Assembly (NCBI GenBank): GCA_016715885.1
Contig: JADJXL010000007.1
Coordinates: 1-64,000 of the forward strand
DNA from: Polyangiaceae bacterium
Lineage (GTDB): Bacteria; Myxococcota_A; Polyangia; Polyangiales; Polyangiaceae
Direction: 5' to 3'
Length of the DNA stretch: 64,000 nt
In this document: positions 43,770-53,398 of the stretch, piece by piece
Layout: each line of letters begins with the position of its first letter
Numbering within the stretch: the stretch's first letter is position 1
Notes under the pieces: model-generated
Seen by the model: the letters and a program-made list of their open reading frames with translations, nothing else
What the model was told of the DNA's origin: nothing
Databases searched by the model: none
Program-made: the position numbers and the translations under genes

Positions 43770-45492
43770 TCACTTCGCCTCGCAGGTGGGCTCTAGAATG
43801 TGGAACTCGACCCGTTGGTGCAGCTCTTTGTTCTTCCTATCGACAGGCACGCCCTGGGCCGGTCGGCTCATTCCGTACCCTTTGGGAACGAGCCGTCCGG
43901 GCTCGATGTTCCGCTCGACCAACCACTTGACGACCGACGCCGCCCGCTGCTCGCTCAATTCTTGGTTTTTCGCATAATTGTCCTGCGAGGCATGCCCCTG
44001 AACTTCGATCCGCGTGATCTTCGGGTTTGCCCGAAGCACATCATAGACGCCCTGCAGGACAGCTTGCGTGAGCCGGCCCTTTTCCCCGATCGTTTCGAGT
44101 TTGTCGCTCGCGGTCTTGAAGTAAATGCGATCCATGATCTTGATCTGGCATTCCGAAACGAAGACCATCGGACAACCGTGACGCGCCGGATCCTTGTGCG
44201 GTTGGCCGGGAATCGTCGGGCACGCATCCGGTATGTTCGCGATCTTGTCGCCATCGATATCGTCGGGGCAACCAATGTACTTCAATTCCCAAAGCGCTTT
44301 TTGCTCGGGCTTGAGCGACGCGGGTGGCTCGCGAAGCCCCGGTACGTCCGGGCACTTGTCGGCCGCGTCGATCACGCGGTCCTTGTCGCGATCAATCGAA
44401 ACCAGCACGCCCGTGGCCTCGTCGACCGGACACCCATGCAATTGCGGATTGTCGCTGGAAACTCCGGGGATGTCGGGACACGCGTCTTTGTTGTCGTTGA
44501 TGCCGTCGCCATCGCGATCGTCTTCCGTCGGCACGAGCACGGGTTTCTTGGGTTTGGCAACACCGGGAACCCATTCCACCGAAGCTACGGCGCGCAATGT
44601 CGGGGAACCCACGCCGCGCGTGAGTCCCGGGCCCACGCCGCCGCCGATACGAAGTTGCCCCACGGTGTAATGCGCTCCGAAAATCACTTCGAGCGGCGCT
44701 TTGGGCTGCTTGAAATTCACGTCGTCGGTGCCGGAAATGATCGTGCTGCCATAAAGCTCGGGGCCCACGACGAGACGATCATCGAGCGGTTTTACGCCGA
44801 CGCTCACGCCCCCCGCGAATTCGGTGCCCGTCTTGGTGTCGACGAATCCTTCGGTCATCCCTCGGTATTGTACGCCGAGCATGGCCGCATAGGTGAACTT
44901 GCCATACTGCCCTGCTGCGGAAAGCCGAGGCAGGACTCGAACCGTTTCATCGCCCGTGAATTCGGTTCGTTTGCCCGTCGGGGTGAACAATTGCACGCCC
45001 AAAGCCATGGTGAGCGGATCGCCATATTTCCCAAAAAAGACGAACGTCGGCACCCAATCGCAAATCGCCCAACGCCGCGCCCGACGGCGAAGGAACGCTG
45101 AACGTACCCACCGTCCCCTTTTCCCCCGATTGCTGCAGAGCGAAGGGGAAATTGACGCCGACGCGCAATCGCTCCCAGAGGACCAACGATGCGCCGATGT
45201 GCGCGAAAAACTGTGTATTGATGACGGTCGTGTCTTCGGAGCCATCCGGTTTGTAGATGACGAGCGGCTTGTAGGCCAAATCGAGGGTCGCTCCAACGGC
45301 CGGCCGAACATGTCCCCGCAAGTCCAGTGAATCGAGTGCAAACCACTGACTGCCTCGCTCCGCAGGGTTGTACCGATTGATGGCAAAGCCCTGCGCAGAC
45401 TCCGTCGACTGTTGGGCCTGCGCGCTGTGTGACACGAGGGCGGCAAGCGAAAGAATGACTGGGTGAACCAACGTCTTGGCAACGCGCTTCAT
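43770..45492 (-). pseudogene. OmpA-family protein with TSP3 repeats, frameshifted in a T-run
   Basis: Starts at the ATG at 45492 with GGAGGAGG upstream; the signal peptide ends ...SHSAQAQ. A beta-barrel region follows, then three TSP3-like calcium motifs (DRDGDGINDNKDACPD, DRDKDRVIDAADKCPD, DIDGDKIANIPDACP) and a C-terminal OmpA domain (GHASQDNYAKNQELSEQRAASVV). Near 45035 the coding strand has six T where five would keep the frame: the frame from the start breaks after DVRLF and resumes as GKYGDPLTMALG. Either a real mutation or homopolymer error. If corrected, it makes a peptidoglycan-linked outer-membrane protein. Confidence 0.75.
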
Positions 45493-46099
45493 GGGCGCCT
45501 CCTCCGGGGCAATCATGGGGTTTGGGGCCGAAGGGCGCCGAAGGCGACCCGAAACCCCACATGTTCAAACGGTCTTGTATCGACAAAGGGCTCTACCGCA
45601 AACGCCGTACCTGGGCCAAATCTTGCAATTGCTTTCCGTCACATATATCTTGCCGGCGGCGACTGGGGGCAAACGATTGCCGTCAAGAACGTGCCGGATG
45701 GGTCGTCCGCGTCGCTCGGAGCTCATCGCGGTTTTCTCGTGTCAGTGTTGCTTTCCCTGGCGCACCGTCACGTTCCGCGGCGGAATCGCTCCGTCTTGCG
45801 GTTGCGCTGCATCCGCGCAGCTCCTCGAATCGAGCCGCTGGTGCCCATCGTAAAATGGCGAATGGGTTTGTCGAAACAAGCGTCGACGAACGCACCGCAA
45901 AGGAAGCTGCGTTGAAGCAAGTCGACGACGAACGCGCCGAGAAAGAACGCGCGCTCGTTAAACTCGCCGAGCTCGAAGCGCTGCATGCCGGACGCAAGTC
46001 GTAAGCTCGAGCGTCGCGCCAATGCACACGTGCGTCCGCATGTCAAGAAAAATCGACGCGGCGGCATGCAGTCGATCCGGCGTGCGCATCGACGCAGCA
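45493..46099. other. Region with a short coiled-coil gene fragment
   Basis: About 600 bp. The only coding-like part is 45855-46004 (+), reading MANGFVETSVDERTAKEAALK then RAEKERALVKLAELEAL, a helical coiled tail that looks like the C-terminus of a lost gene. The rest shows no supported gene. The left end contains the promoter of the OmpA gene. Confidence 0.45.
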
Positions 46100-46775
46100 G
46101 GCAGGCTACAGAGTGGAATTGCTGCAAGTCAAGCAAACGTAGGTCAACCTCCCAACGTCACGCCTGAGCATGGTGCTTACTTCGTAATTCGCCGCCTCAC
46201 AGCGTCACGACGACGCACAACGAGCGTTCCCTCGAATTGTGCACGTCCACGGACGCGCCGAAGCCCTGTTCGACTCGATTGTGCACGTCCAAGGCGCCGG
46301 ACAAGGCGCCTGATACCGCTTTGTGCAGCTTCAGGGCGATGCGGGAGGCACGACGGGCGTTTGAAGCTTGGAGACTTTTCGATTCTTCCGAAAGGGTTTG
46401 AAGAACCGCGCGACGCGCTTCGGATTGGAAGCATAAACCGTGAGGAGCGCGCCTTCGAGTTTCTTGTATTCCTCGCGCCACGTTGCCATCAGCACGGGCA
46501 GCTTCTTGTCTTTGATGTACGCAATGGCCTTTTCCGTCGTTTCCGAGCGATTCGACCATTGCGATCACCTTCGCTCGTGCAGCGGCGAGCTTTGATTTCC
46601 ATTGCGTGACGACAGCGCCAATCTCCGGATCGTTTTCGTCCTCGGCCATGGATTCGAGGATGTCGGCGACGATCTTCGGCTCTTCTTCCCGTGACTCTGC
46701 GGCCGTCACGGCGCGCAAGCCGTCGGCAAAGTAGCGTTTGTATTTGAGATTGTCGCGATTTTTCTTGACCGCGCC
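46100..46775. repeat. Island direct repeat, copy 1 (DR1)
   Basis: The segment from GGCAGGCTACAG to about 46775 is near-identical to 52583-53263 and, over its first 230 bp or so, to 58475-58911. It contains the 3' part of the helical protein gene and a short GTGCACGTCC-type unit. The three copies bound the two toxin units and probably drove the duplication. Confidence 0.8.
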
Positions 46776-47015
46776 GAGCAGATGCAATTCGAATTCTTCG
46801 ACGATATCATCACAAGCTTCGTCGTCCGCATCGAGCAATGCAGCTTTTTTTTGCGCTTGCTCCTCGAGGTCATCGCGTTCGCGGAGCGTCGTTTTGATGC
46901 TCGTATGCACAGCTTCGAGCCCCGCGGTTTTGGGATCTGCCGCGACACGCGACACGGTGTACGTACTTTTGGGGAGATAGGCATCGGCAGATGTATCCGC
47001 CATCGGCATTTCCAT
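46332..47015 (-). pseudogene. Helical protein (unit 1), frameshifted
   Basis: The ATG at 47015 follows AGGAGGAC. The protein is helix-rich with wording KNRDNLKYKRYFADGLRAV, ILESMAEDENDPEIGAVV and, in a shifted frame, AIAYIKDKKLPVLMATWREE. An extra C near 46537 compared with the unit-2 copy breaks the frame after IAMVESL; the continuation ends at 46197 as a wrong peptide. If corrected it would stop at 46332 (PVVPPASP). No family recognised. The unit-2 copy is intact over this site but joined to another gene at its N-terminus. Confidence 0.65.
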
Positions 47016-47205
47016 GGACAAGTCCTCCTGACGAACGTCGTAACAGAATCAGGAGACAGGGTCAAAAATATTGCAGATGGTCGTCGGGCTGCATGGACGA
47101 GGGGTCGTTCGAGGTATCCGTCCGCGTCACGGGGCAAGGTGGGTCAGGGGCGAGGTGCATGGGCCTCATCGAGAGCCCCATCCGTTTTACGGTCGCGACC
47201 TCGTC

Positions 47206-47469
47206 CTACTCCGGACAGTCTTTGTTTCGGTCGGAGCATAACCCCAAGTCACGATATAACTTTGCCTTTGGGGGGCACTTGTCGCCCGGAGTGCCCGCAT
47301 TGACGCATATGACTTCATAGAAATCGCGCTCCACATACTGGGGTTGCTGCGGCTGCGCCGGATGTTGTTCGGCTCCTGCGCAGCCGAGTTGGATCATGGC
47401 GGACGCCATGAGAATGCCAAAGGGGACAACGGTTGTTTGAAGACAAAGGGCGATCTTGGTCGACTTCAT
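47206..47469 (-). CDS. Small exported lipoprotein-like module, stand-alone copy
   Basis: 87 residues. MKSTKIALCLQ opens a signal sequence with a Cys near residue 30 in the QLGCAG context, an atypical lipobox. The mature part is short and has further cysteines (EVICVNAG, GDKCPP, LCSDRNKDCP). The same module is the C-terminal end of both sigma-factor fusions. About 25 codons before the ATG encode PVKRIGLDEPGDQWSA, the same peptide found before each module, so this copy may be a fragment from duplication or an independent gene. Confidence 0.5.
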   Translation of the reverse strand: MKSTKIALCLQTTVVPFGILMASAMIQLGCAGAEQHPAQPQQPQYVERDFYEVICVNAGTPGDKCPPKAKLYRDLGLCSDRNKDCPE

Positions 47470-47536
47470 GGTGAAAGCAGACCACTGGTCGCCGGGTTCG
47501 TCAAGGCCAATCCGTTTTACGGGCGCAACCCGATGC

Positions 47537-48708
47537 TCACTGACAGCCGCGGCGTGCCGGGCGCATGCCCATACTTGCGCACCACTCTGCCTTCGTAGGG
47601 CACTCTTTGCCGCGGGCTCTCTGGCTCTCACATGACATGTCGTACGGATCCATCCCGCCTGGGTCGTAGTCGTCCTCATCGGGTTGTTGCGGCGGAGGCG
47701 TATGCTGTTCGGCTCCAGCGCAGCCAAGTTGGGTCATGGCAGACGCCATGAGAAAGCCGAAGGGGACAACGGTGGTTTGGAGGCAAAGGGCGATCTTGGT
47801 CGACTTCATGGGGGCATCAGACCATTGCTCGTCGGGTTCGTCAAGGCCAATCCGTTTTTCGGGCGCAACCTCCACGGGCAACGACGGCGCAGCAAAACCC
47901 GTGGTGACCGTATCGGGTGGCTCCAACGGTGTGGACGCAAGTGCGTCTTGACGTACCATTGTAGCCATCGCGCTTCCGGGTATGATGACGCCACAGGCCA
48001 TGGCCACGGTCATCGCGCACGCCGCTTGTGTCGCATGCGGAAGCAGATGCGATACGTGCCGGGCCAAACGCGCACCTTGAGCACGAGCGTTTTTCGTGAC
48101 GAGCGCGACGATGGCGACGACGATCGATTGCATGGCGACGCGAAGCAGGCGCAGCACGCGGTCGAGGCGCGATTTGGCCGTCGACCAGGGCAGGTTCCGC
48201 TCGTTGGCGATCTTCTGGATGGTCTTCTCATCGACGTAGTACGCCTCGAGCAGCGCTTCGTCTTCCGGATCGAGCTGCAAACGCGCCTTTGCAACAGTTC
48301 GAGGGCCAGAAAGTCCTTCATCGGTTCTGACGTGGCGAGCCGTTCGGCAATTTTCTCATCCGAGGGCTCGTCGCACTCGCGTCGTCGTTGTTCTGCGTTG
48401 CGGGTGGTCATGGCCGCAAATTGGGCTAATGTGGCCATCCACGCGATGAACCGGTTCCAGTCTTTGATGCGCTGCTCGACCGAATTTGGTTTACTTAGTG
48501 CCGTGACGAACGCATCTTGCAGCGCATCGTCATGAAGGTGCACCGGACAACCCTCTTTGCGAATCATGGCCCGCATCGCGTTGATCAGCTCTTCGGCGCG
48601 ATCTTTCGACAACCCCAATGCGGACGCGGATGCCATGACGGATTCGTTCAATGGCTTTTGAGGTTCGGGCGGGCCTTCGGGCGGAGGGGTCGAGGGCGGG
48701 CGGCTCAT
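47537..48708 (-). pseudogene. ECF sigma factor with membrane and exported tail (unit 1), frameshifted
   Basis: The first frame (48010-48708) starts MSRPPST and carries sigma region 2 (LQDAFVTALSK, FIAWMATLAQF). A one-base change near 48288 cuts it; the second frame continues with the region-4 helix-turn-helix (TIQKIANERNLPWSTAKSRLDRV), one or two hydrophobic helices and the exported module ending at 47537. Restoring the base would give about 390 residues, the same layout as the intact gene at 53399-54496. The small lipoprotein module (47537-47809) could also be made from its own ATG. Confidence 0.7.
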
Positions 48709-48711
48709 GAT

Positions 48712-49704
48712 ATGCTAGGACACGAGCCTATCGAAATCACGAAACCATGGCTCACATTTTTCTTGATGCTTGGCCTGGTTGGGGTTTTGCCGGCTCGTAC
48801 GGCGTTCGCCCACGACGCACCCGCCATCGCGTCGGCGCGGCTGGAGTTCGATGCGAGCCAAGCGCCAAAGCTTTGCAACGATCGCGCGACGTTTCGTACG
48901 TTGCTCGACAACTGGATGGATGTCAATGTGTGGTCACCCGATGCCGACCGCCGGTTGGTCGTTCGTATCCGTCGTTCTCCCATGGGGGGCGTGCTGGTGG
49001 ACATGACGCTCGTGGATGCTGCCGGGGCCACCATGGCAGAGCATCATGAGCGCTACGGCGCCAGAGAAGAATGTTACAAGGTGCTTTACGAGTCGGCGCG
49101 TGCCGCGGCGAGGCTCCTCGGCGCCTTCGAAGAACCCCCGCCGCCCGAACCTTGGCCCCAGTGTCCCCCTCTTCCGCCTCCTCCGGAACCCGCGCCTTCC
49201 CCAGCATGCCCGCCGTGTCCGAAGTGCCCCGTCTCCACGCCACCCCCAGCCGTGCGTCGCTTTGACTTCGGTCTCGGCGCATTGCTCGGCATGGGCGCGA
49301 CGCCGATGCAATGGGTCGGCCCGCTCTTTTCGCTTGGACTCGTCCCATCGCCTCGGGTGCCGCACCTGCGCATTGAACTCGATGTCGCTTATGCATTGCC
49401 AGCATCGAACGCATTTCGTGGCGATATGATTCCGGTTTTCGGCTCGCTTTGTTTTGCACCGACGGCATTACGCCTATGCGGCGGTGTGGTGACGACGTTT
49501 TTGCCAAGCGAACATGATGATGGCGACACGATGCTCGCGATGCTTGCGGCAAGTTTGCGCTTGGGCGCGGAATTCAGGATTGCCGGGCCGGTGTCGCTTC
49601 GCACCGATGCGTTTGCACTCATGCCTTTGGGAGTAGCGGCGCTCGGCGCGCAGCATTCTTTTGCGGCGGGCGCTTCGGCGATGGCCGTGTGGTCGTTCGA
49701 ATGA
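48712..49704 (+). CDS. Exported Pro-rich beta-barrel-like protein (unit 1)
   Basis: 330 residues from the ATG at 48712. An N-terminal hydrophobic helix ending in AFA is a signal peptide. A periplasmic domain (about 35-135) has EECYKVLYESARAAARLLGA. It is followed by a Pro/Cys linker (PPPPEPWPQCPPLPPPPEP, CPPCPKCP) and a beta-barrel-like C-terminal half ending SAMAVWSFE. Its start lies three bases from the divergent sigma gene's start. No family recognised. The unit-2 copy carries two frameshifts in the barrel half. Confidence 0.7.
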   Translation: MLGHEPIEITKPWLTFFLMLGLVGVLPARTAFAHDAPAIASARLEFDASQAPKLCNDRATFRTLLDNWMDVNVWSPDADRRLVVRIRRSPMGGVLVDMTLVDAAGATMAEHHERYGAREECYKVLYESARAAARLLGAFEEPPPPEPWPQCPPLPPPPEPAPSPACPPCPKCPVSTPPPAVRRFDFGLGALLGMGATPMQWVGPLFSLGLVPSPRVPHLRIELDVAYALPASNAFRGDMIPVFGSLCFAPTALRLCGGVVTTFLPSEHDDGDTMLAMLAASLRLGAEFRIAGPVSLRTDAFALMPLGVAALGAQHSFAAGASAMAVWSFE

Positions 49705-49839
49705 GGGTAGCGCGCAGGAGTACGCAAAGTCGTGGGGCCTGCGTGCGTCGGCGACGTAGTCGCGCAAAACATCGGCGGTGCGCTCGCCGTCCTCGAGCCT
49801 GTGGTAAACGTCGTCGAAAAGTCCGATCTACGCAGCGCC

Positions 49840-50226
49840 TCATGCCGACGAGAGCTCGGCGAAGTCGTCGACAAAACTCCTTCGAGTATTTGGCACGCCA
49901 CCCGCCGCTCGCCATGTACCGTGCGCCGAGCTCTCCGCGCCCCCTCCTTTACAAGGTCCACGGTTTCACCGCTTTCCGCAGTGAAGGAAAGGCGAAGGAG
50001 GCCTTGGTCGATGGCGCGGAGAAAAGCAAGATCGTCTCGTCCACGCAATCGGGGATGAGCACTTGTGGCGGCACCTTGCCATTGAAAGGAACCGCCGCGC
50101 GCCTCCATCGTTTGGCCAGGGTGTTTGCGAATGCGGCAAGAGTTGCAGGTCGCAGCTTTGAATGGCCACGTCGCGGACATGGCGCACGAGCAGTTGGCCG
50201 AGCTCTTCGATGGCTCTGCGGGGCAT
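49840..50226 (-). pseudogene. Second immunity-like domain (unit 1), decayed
   Basis: Starts MPRRAIEELGQLLVRHVRD, which repeats the N-terminus of the first immunity domain. A missing G near 50120 and a second shift near 50013, plus the loss of two bases near 49864, break the frame compared with the sequence of domain one. The original end would be at 49840 after DDFAEL. No protein of full length can result. Confidence 0.6.
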
Positions 50227-50664
50227 GGGAAGCTCTTCGAGAATGGGGGCGAGCTCCGGTGTAGCGATGCCCCATTCGGTGGGGATGTCCGCGAAGTCGT
50301 CGATGAAACGCTCCTTCGAATACATCGGACGCCACTCGCCGGTCCCGATGTACCATCCGCCCAGCTCACCACCGCCCTCAACCAGTAGGTCCATGATCTC
50401 GCCATGGTTCGTGGTGAACGAAAGGTGAAGGATCTCCTGGTCGTCTGTTTCGCGAAGCACTTCAAATATCGTCGTGTCCACACAGTCCGGTATCACCATA
50501 CTCGCGGGCGCCTGACCTCCCGCGGCAACCGCGGCGGCCCGCCATCGCTGGCCGTCTGGTCCTCGGTAATCCGGTCCCAGTGTCATATCGCATTGCTGAA
50601 TGGACACGTCGCGCACATGGCATACGAGCAGCTCAGCAAACTCTTCAATCGCTTCTTTGGACAT
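49966..50664 (-). CDS. Tandem immunity-like protein (unit 1), second half out of frame
   Basis: The ATG at 50664 follows the toxin stop after one base (TGA-T-ATG). Domain one (about 1-146) reads VRDVSIQQCDMTLGPDYRG, MVIPDCVDTTIFEVLRETDD, LLVEGGGELGGWYIGTGEW. Domain two begins in the same chain at MPRRAIEELGQ; after QTP the frame shifts into an unrelated tail ending at 49966. Domain one alone looks whole. Position right after the toxin suggests immunity; no known Imm family was recognised. Confidence 0.6.
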   Translation of the reverse strand: MSKEAIEEFAELLVCHVRDVSIQQCDMTLGPDYRGPDGQRWRAAAVAAGGQAPASMVIPDCVDTTIFEVLRETDDQEILHLSFTTNHGEIMDLLVEGGGELGGWYIGTGEWRPMYSKERFIDDFADIPTEWGIATPELAPILEELPMPRRAIEELGQLLVRHVRDVAIQSCDLQLLPHSQTPWPNDGGARRFLSMARCRHKCSSPIAWTRRSCFSPRHRPRPPSPFLHCGKR

Positions 50665-50665
50665 A

Positions 50666-52566
50666 TCATTTACCCCACGGTATACTAACTGGTGCAGAGA
50701 TGCCGGCGTCTCTGAGGGCCTTGATCGCCTTGGCCACGGTCGCTTGGGCCATGTCAAGGTTCATCTTGGCGTCCACCAACGCCTCTGTTTCGATCTTGGC
50801 GATAGCCTCCCATGTCAGCGGCTGACCGGTTTCTGCAAAATGCCTTGTATCGCTTTCGTTGTGCACCCGTTACGATGGCGTGTTTCACCCCCAATTTATC
50901 AGTCTCAGCATTGGGAATGGCGAGTGCTTTCTTGAGATCGTACCTTGGCGCGCCTTCGAAAGCCCTCTTTGCAGGCACATGGTGCCCGCCTCCCGGTCCG
51001 CCGTAAGGCTTGAGCTCCGCAGGCTCCGCGGGGAGTGGTTGCCGCGGTCGCGTCGTCGTCCTCGTACCTGACGAGCTCGTCGTGGTCGTTGCGATCGTTT
51101 TGCCGGACGAGTCCTTGATCGTCGTCTTCGTCACCGGCTGCGCAGGTGGCGCCTGTGCCGGTTTCGCCGCGGGTGGCGGCGCTGCCTTGCGGCGGCGGCG
51201 CTTGCGCCGACGGTTTCGCCTTGGGCTCCAGAAGCTTGACCTGTGACGGTGCAGGCGGAGCGTCCGGAGGAGCGCCTTCACTCAGCAATTGCCCGGCATT
51301 GCGCACGCCATTGGCGAGCGTCGCACAGCCATTGGTCGCAATGGCAAACGACCCCGCCGCGATGGGCACGCCGACAATGGCCCCGCCACCCGTGCTGCTC
51401 ATCCCGGCACCAGCACCCATGCCTGTGCAACCAAGGACAATTTGACCCGTGCCGACGGCAATCTCTCCACACGCACGCCCCACCTGCGCCCAATACGTGC
51501 CTTTCGGAAGCAGGCGCAGTTGAATCGCGACCTCGGCACCGGCCGAACCGAACGGCACGGCGCCACTCGCGCCACCAGAAACCAATCCCCCGCCAAATTG
51601 CACGCGGGGATCTTCCAATGACAACGCGTCGTCCTGAGCGACCGGCTTTTGCACCACGAGCTTCGGCAATGGCAATATCTCGCGCGGCTGCGGCGGAATC
51701 ACTCGCGGCTCCGCCAATTGCTCACCCGCCCACCTCAGAGCAGCCACGAGCAACTTTGTTTCAAGTTGCTGCAATGGATCCCGATACGTTTGCCCCGCAT
51801 ACCGAGGATCCGGGCGGGCATTGTCTCGACACGACTGCGCCAAGATCGCCGTGAGCGTTGCTCGCAGCTCGGCAGGCATGGAGAGCTCCGCGTCACGCTT
51901 GCACCGCGCCTTTTCATCCGCGCAATTCACAGCGAAATGCGAAAGCGACGGCCGAGGCAATGGCGACGCGTCCTTTGCATCCGGCAGCACGCGCGCCAGC
52001 TCGTCCTTCGGCAGCAACCGCTCGCCACCAGGCAACACCGACGGCGCTTTCCGCGGCTGCTCTGGCCTTGCAACAGGCTTTTGCGCTGGCCGCGCAATCG
52101 GTTGTGGCAGTGGTTTCGGACCATCGCTCGCGCTCTTCTTTTGCGGCTTCGGCGTGGTCTTCTTCGGCGGGGGCGGCTTTGGCGGGGGCGGCGGAGGTGG
52201 TGGATCCGCAGCCGGCGGCGGCTGAACCGCGGGTGCTCGCTTGCAAGTCCACGCAATCTTGCGAATATCCTCGGGAAACCTATTGAGGCTATCGGGGCCA
52301 AGGTTTGGGTTGTGCTTGTAAACAAGATGATGATCGGTCCTCGTCCCTTTCCATGCACCGACCTCCCTCCACCCCTTCGTATCCTTGACGATGACAAATG
52401 TATCGGTATCCGCCGCCAATTTGTCAGGCCTCCAGCACACTTCGACCGGGGCCGGCGCGGCTGAGGCGTTCGTCGCTGGCATCACGAGCACCAGCGCACA
52501 CGAACAAGCCCATCGCCGCAAGACCAGCGCCCAAGCGACCCAGAGAAAGCGAAGCCATGCCGTCAT
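50666..52566 (-). pseudogene. Polymorphic toxin carrier protein (unit 1), frameshifted
   Basis: Same layout as the intact toxin at 56537-58453: signal peptide, a Pro-rich segment, the Gly/Ala-rich stretch (GGGLVSGGASGAVPFGSAG, GTYWAQVGRACGEIAVG) and a C-terminal toxin. A 2-base loss near 51195 takes the frame off the TTRTTRP-type linker; a second shift near 50850 breaks the toxin domain. Its C-terminal residues (PLTWEAIAKIETEALV, SAPVSIPWGK) are still readable in a third frame. The protein cannot be made intact, although its immunity partner remains. Confidence 0.75.
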
Positions 52567-52582
52567 CGCAAGCTGCCTCCCG

Positions 52583-53263
52583 CGGCAGGCAGGCTACAGC
52601 TTCGAATTGTTGCAAGTCAAGCAAACGTAGGTCAACCCCCCAACGTCGCGCCTGAGCATGGTGCTTACTTCGTAATTCGCCGCCTCACAGCGTCACGACG
52701 ACGCACAACGAGCGTTCCCTCGAATTGTGCACGTCCACGGACGCGCCGAAGCCCTGTTCGACTCGATTGTGCACGTCCAAGGCGCCGGACAAGGCGCCTG
52801 ATACCGCTTTGTGCAGCTTCAGGGCGATGCGGGAGGCACGACGGGCGTTTGAAGCTTGGAGACTTTTCGATTCTTCCGAAAGGGTTTGAAGAACCGCGCG
52901 ACGCGCTTCGGATTGGAAGCATAAACCGTGAGGAGCGCGCCTTCGAGTTTCTTGTATTCCTCGCGCCACGTTGCCATCAGCACGGGCAGCTTCTTGTCTT
53001 TGATGTACGCAATGGCCTTTTCCGTCGTTTCGAGCGATTCGACCGTTGCGATCACCTTCGCTCGTGCAGCGGCGAGCTTTGATTTCCATTGCGTGACGAC
53101 AGCGCCAATCTCCGGATCGTTTTCGTCCTCGGCCATGGATTCGAGGATGTCGGCGACGATCTTCGGCTCTTCTTCCCGTGACTCTGCGGCCGTCACGGCG
53201 CGCAAGCCGTCGGCAAAGTAGCGTTTGTATTTGGGATTGTCGCGATTCTTCTTGACCGCGCCG
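52583..53263. repeat. Island direct repeat, copy 2 (DR2)
   Basis: Near-identical to copy 1 at 46100-46775. Its right end is a novel junction at about 53263, where the helical gene is fused to the start of a small exported module. Compared with unit 1, this removes about 600 bp, matching the smaller size of unit 2. Confidence 0.8.
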
Positions 53264-53331
53264 GACGCCATGAGAATGCCAAAGGGGACAACGGTTGTTT
53301 GAAGACAAAGGGCAAACTTGGTCGACTTCAT
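52819..53331 (-). CDS. Chimeric gene: exported-module start joined to helical protein end (unit 2)
   Basis: 170 residues from the ATG at 53331. The first 23 residues are the exported module start (MKSTKFALCLQ). At GAVKKNRDN it joins the helical protein, which then runs in frame to PVVPPASP at 52819, including KAIAYIKDKKLPVLMATWR that is frameshifted in unit 1. The join is a deletion scar, not a known protein. If translated it would send the helical domain to the envelope; a functional role is not established. Confidence 0.5.
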   Translation of the reverse strand: MKSTKFALCLQTTVVPFGILMASGAVKKNRDNPKYKRYFADGLRAVTAAESREEEPKIVADILESMAEDENDPEIGAVVTQWKSKLAAARAKVIATVESLETTEKAIAYIKDKKLPVLMATWREEYKKLEGALLTVYASNPKRVARFFKPFRKNRKVSKLQTPVVPPASP

Positions 53332-53398
53332 GGTGAAAGCAGACCACTGGTCGCCGGGTTCGTCAAGGCCAATCCGTTTTACGGGCGCAACCTCGTGG

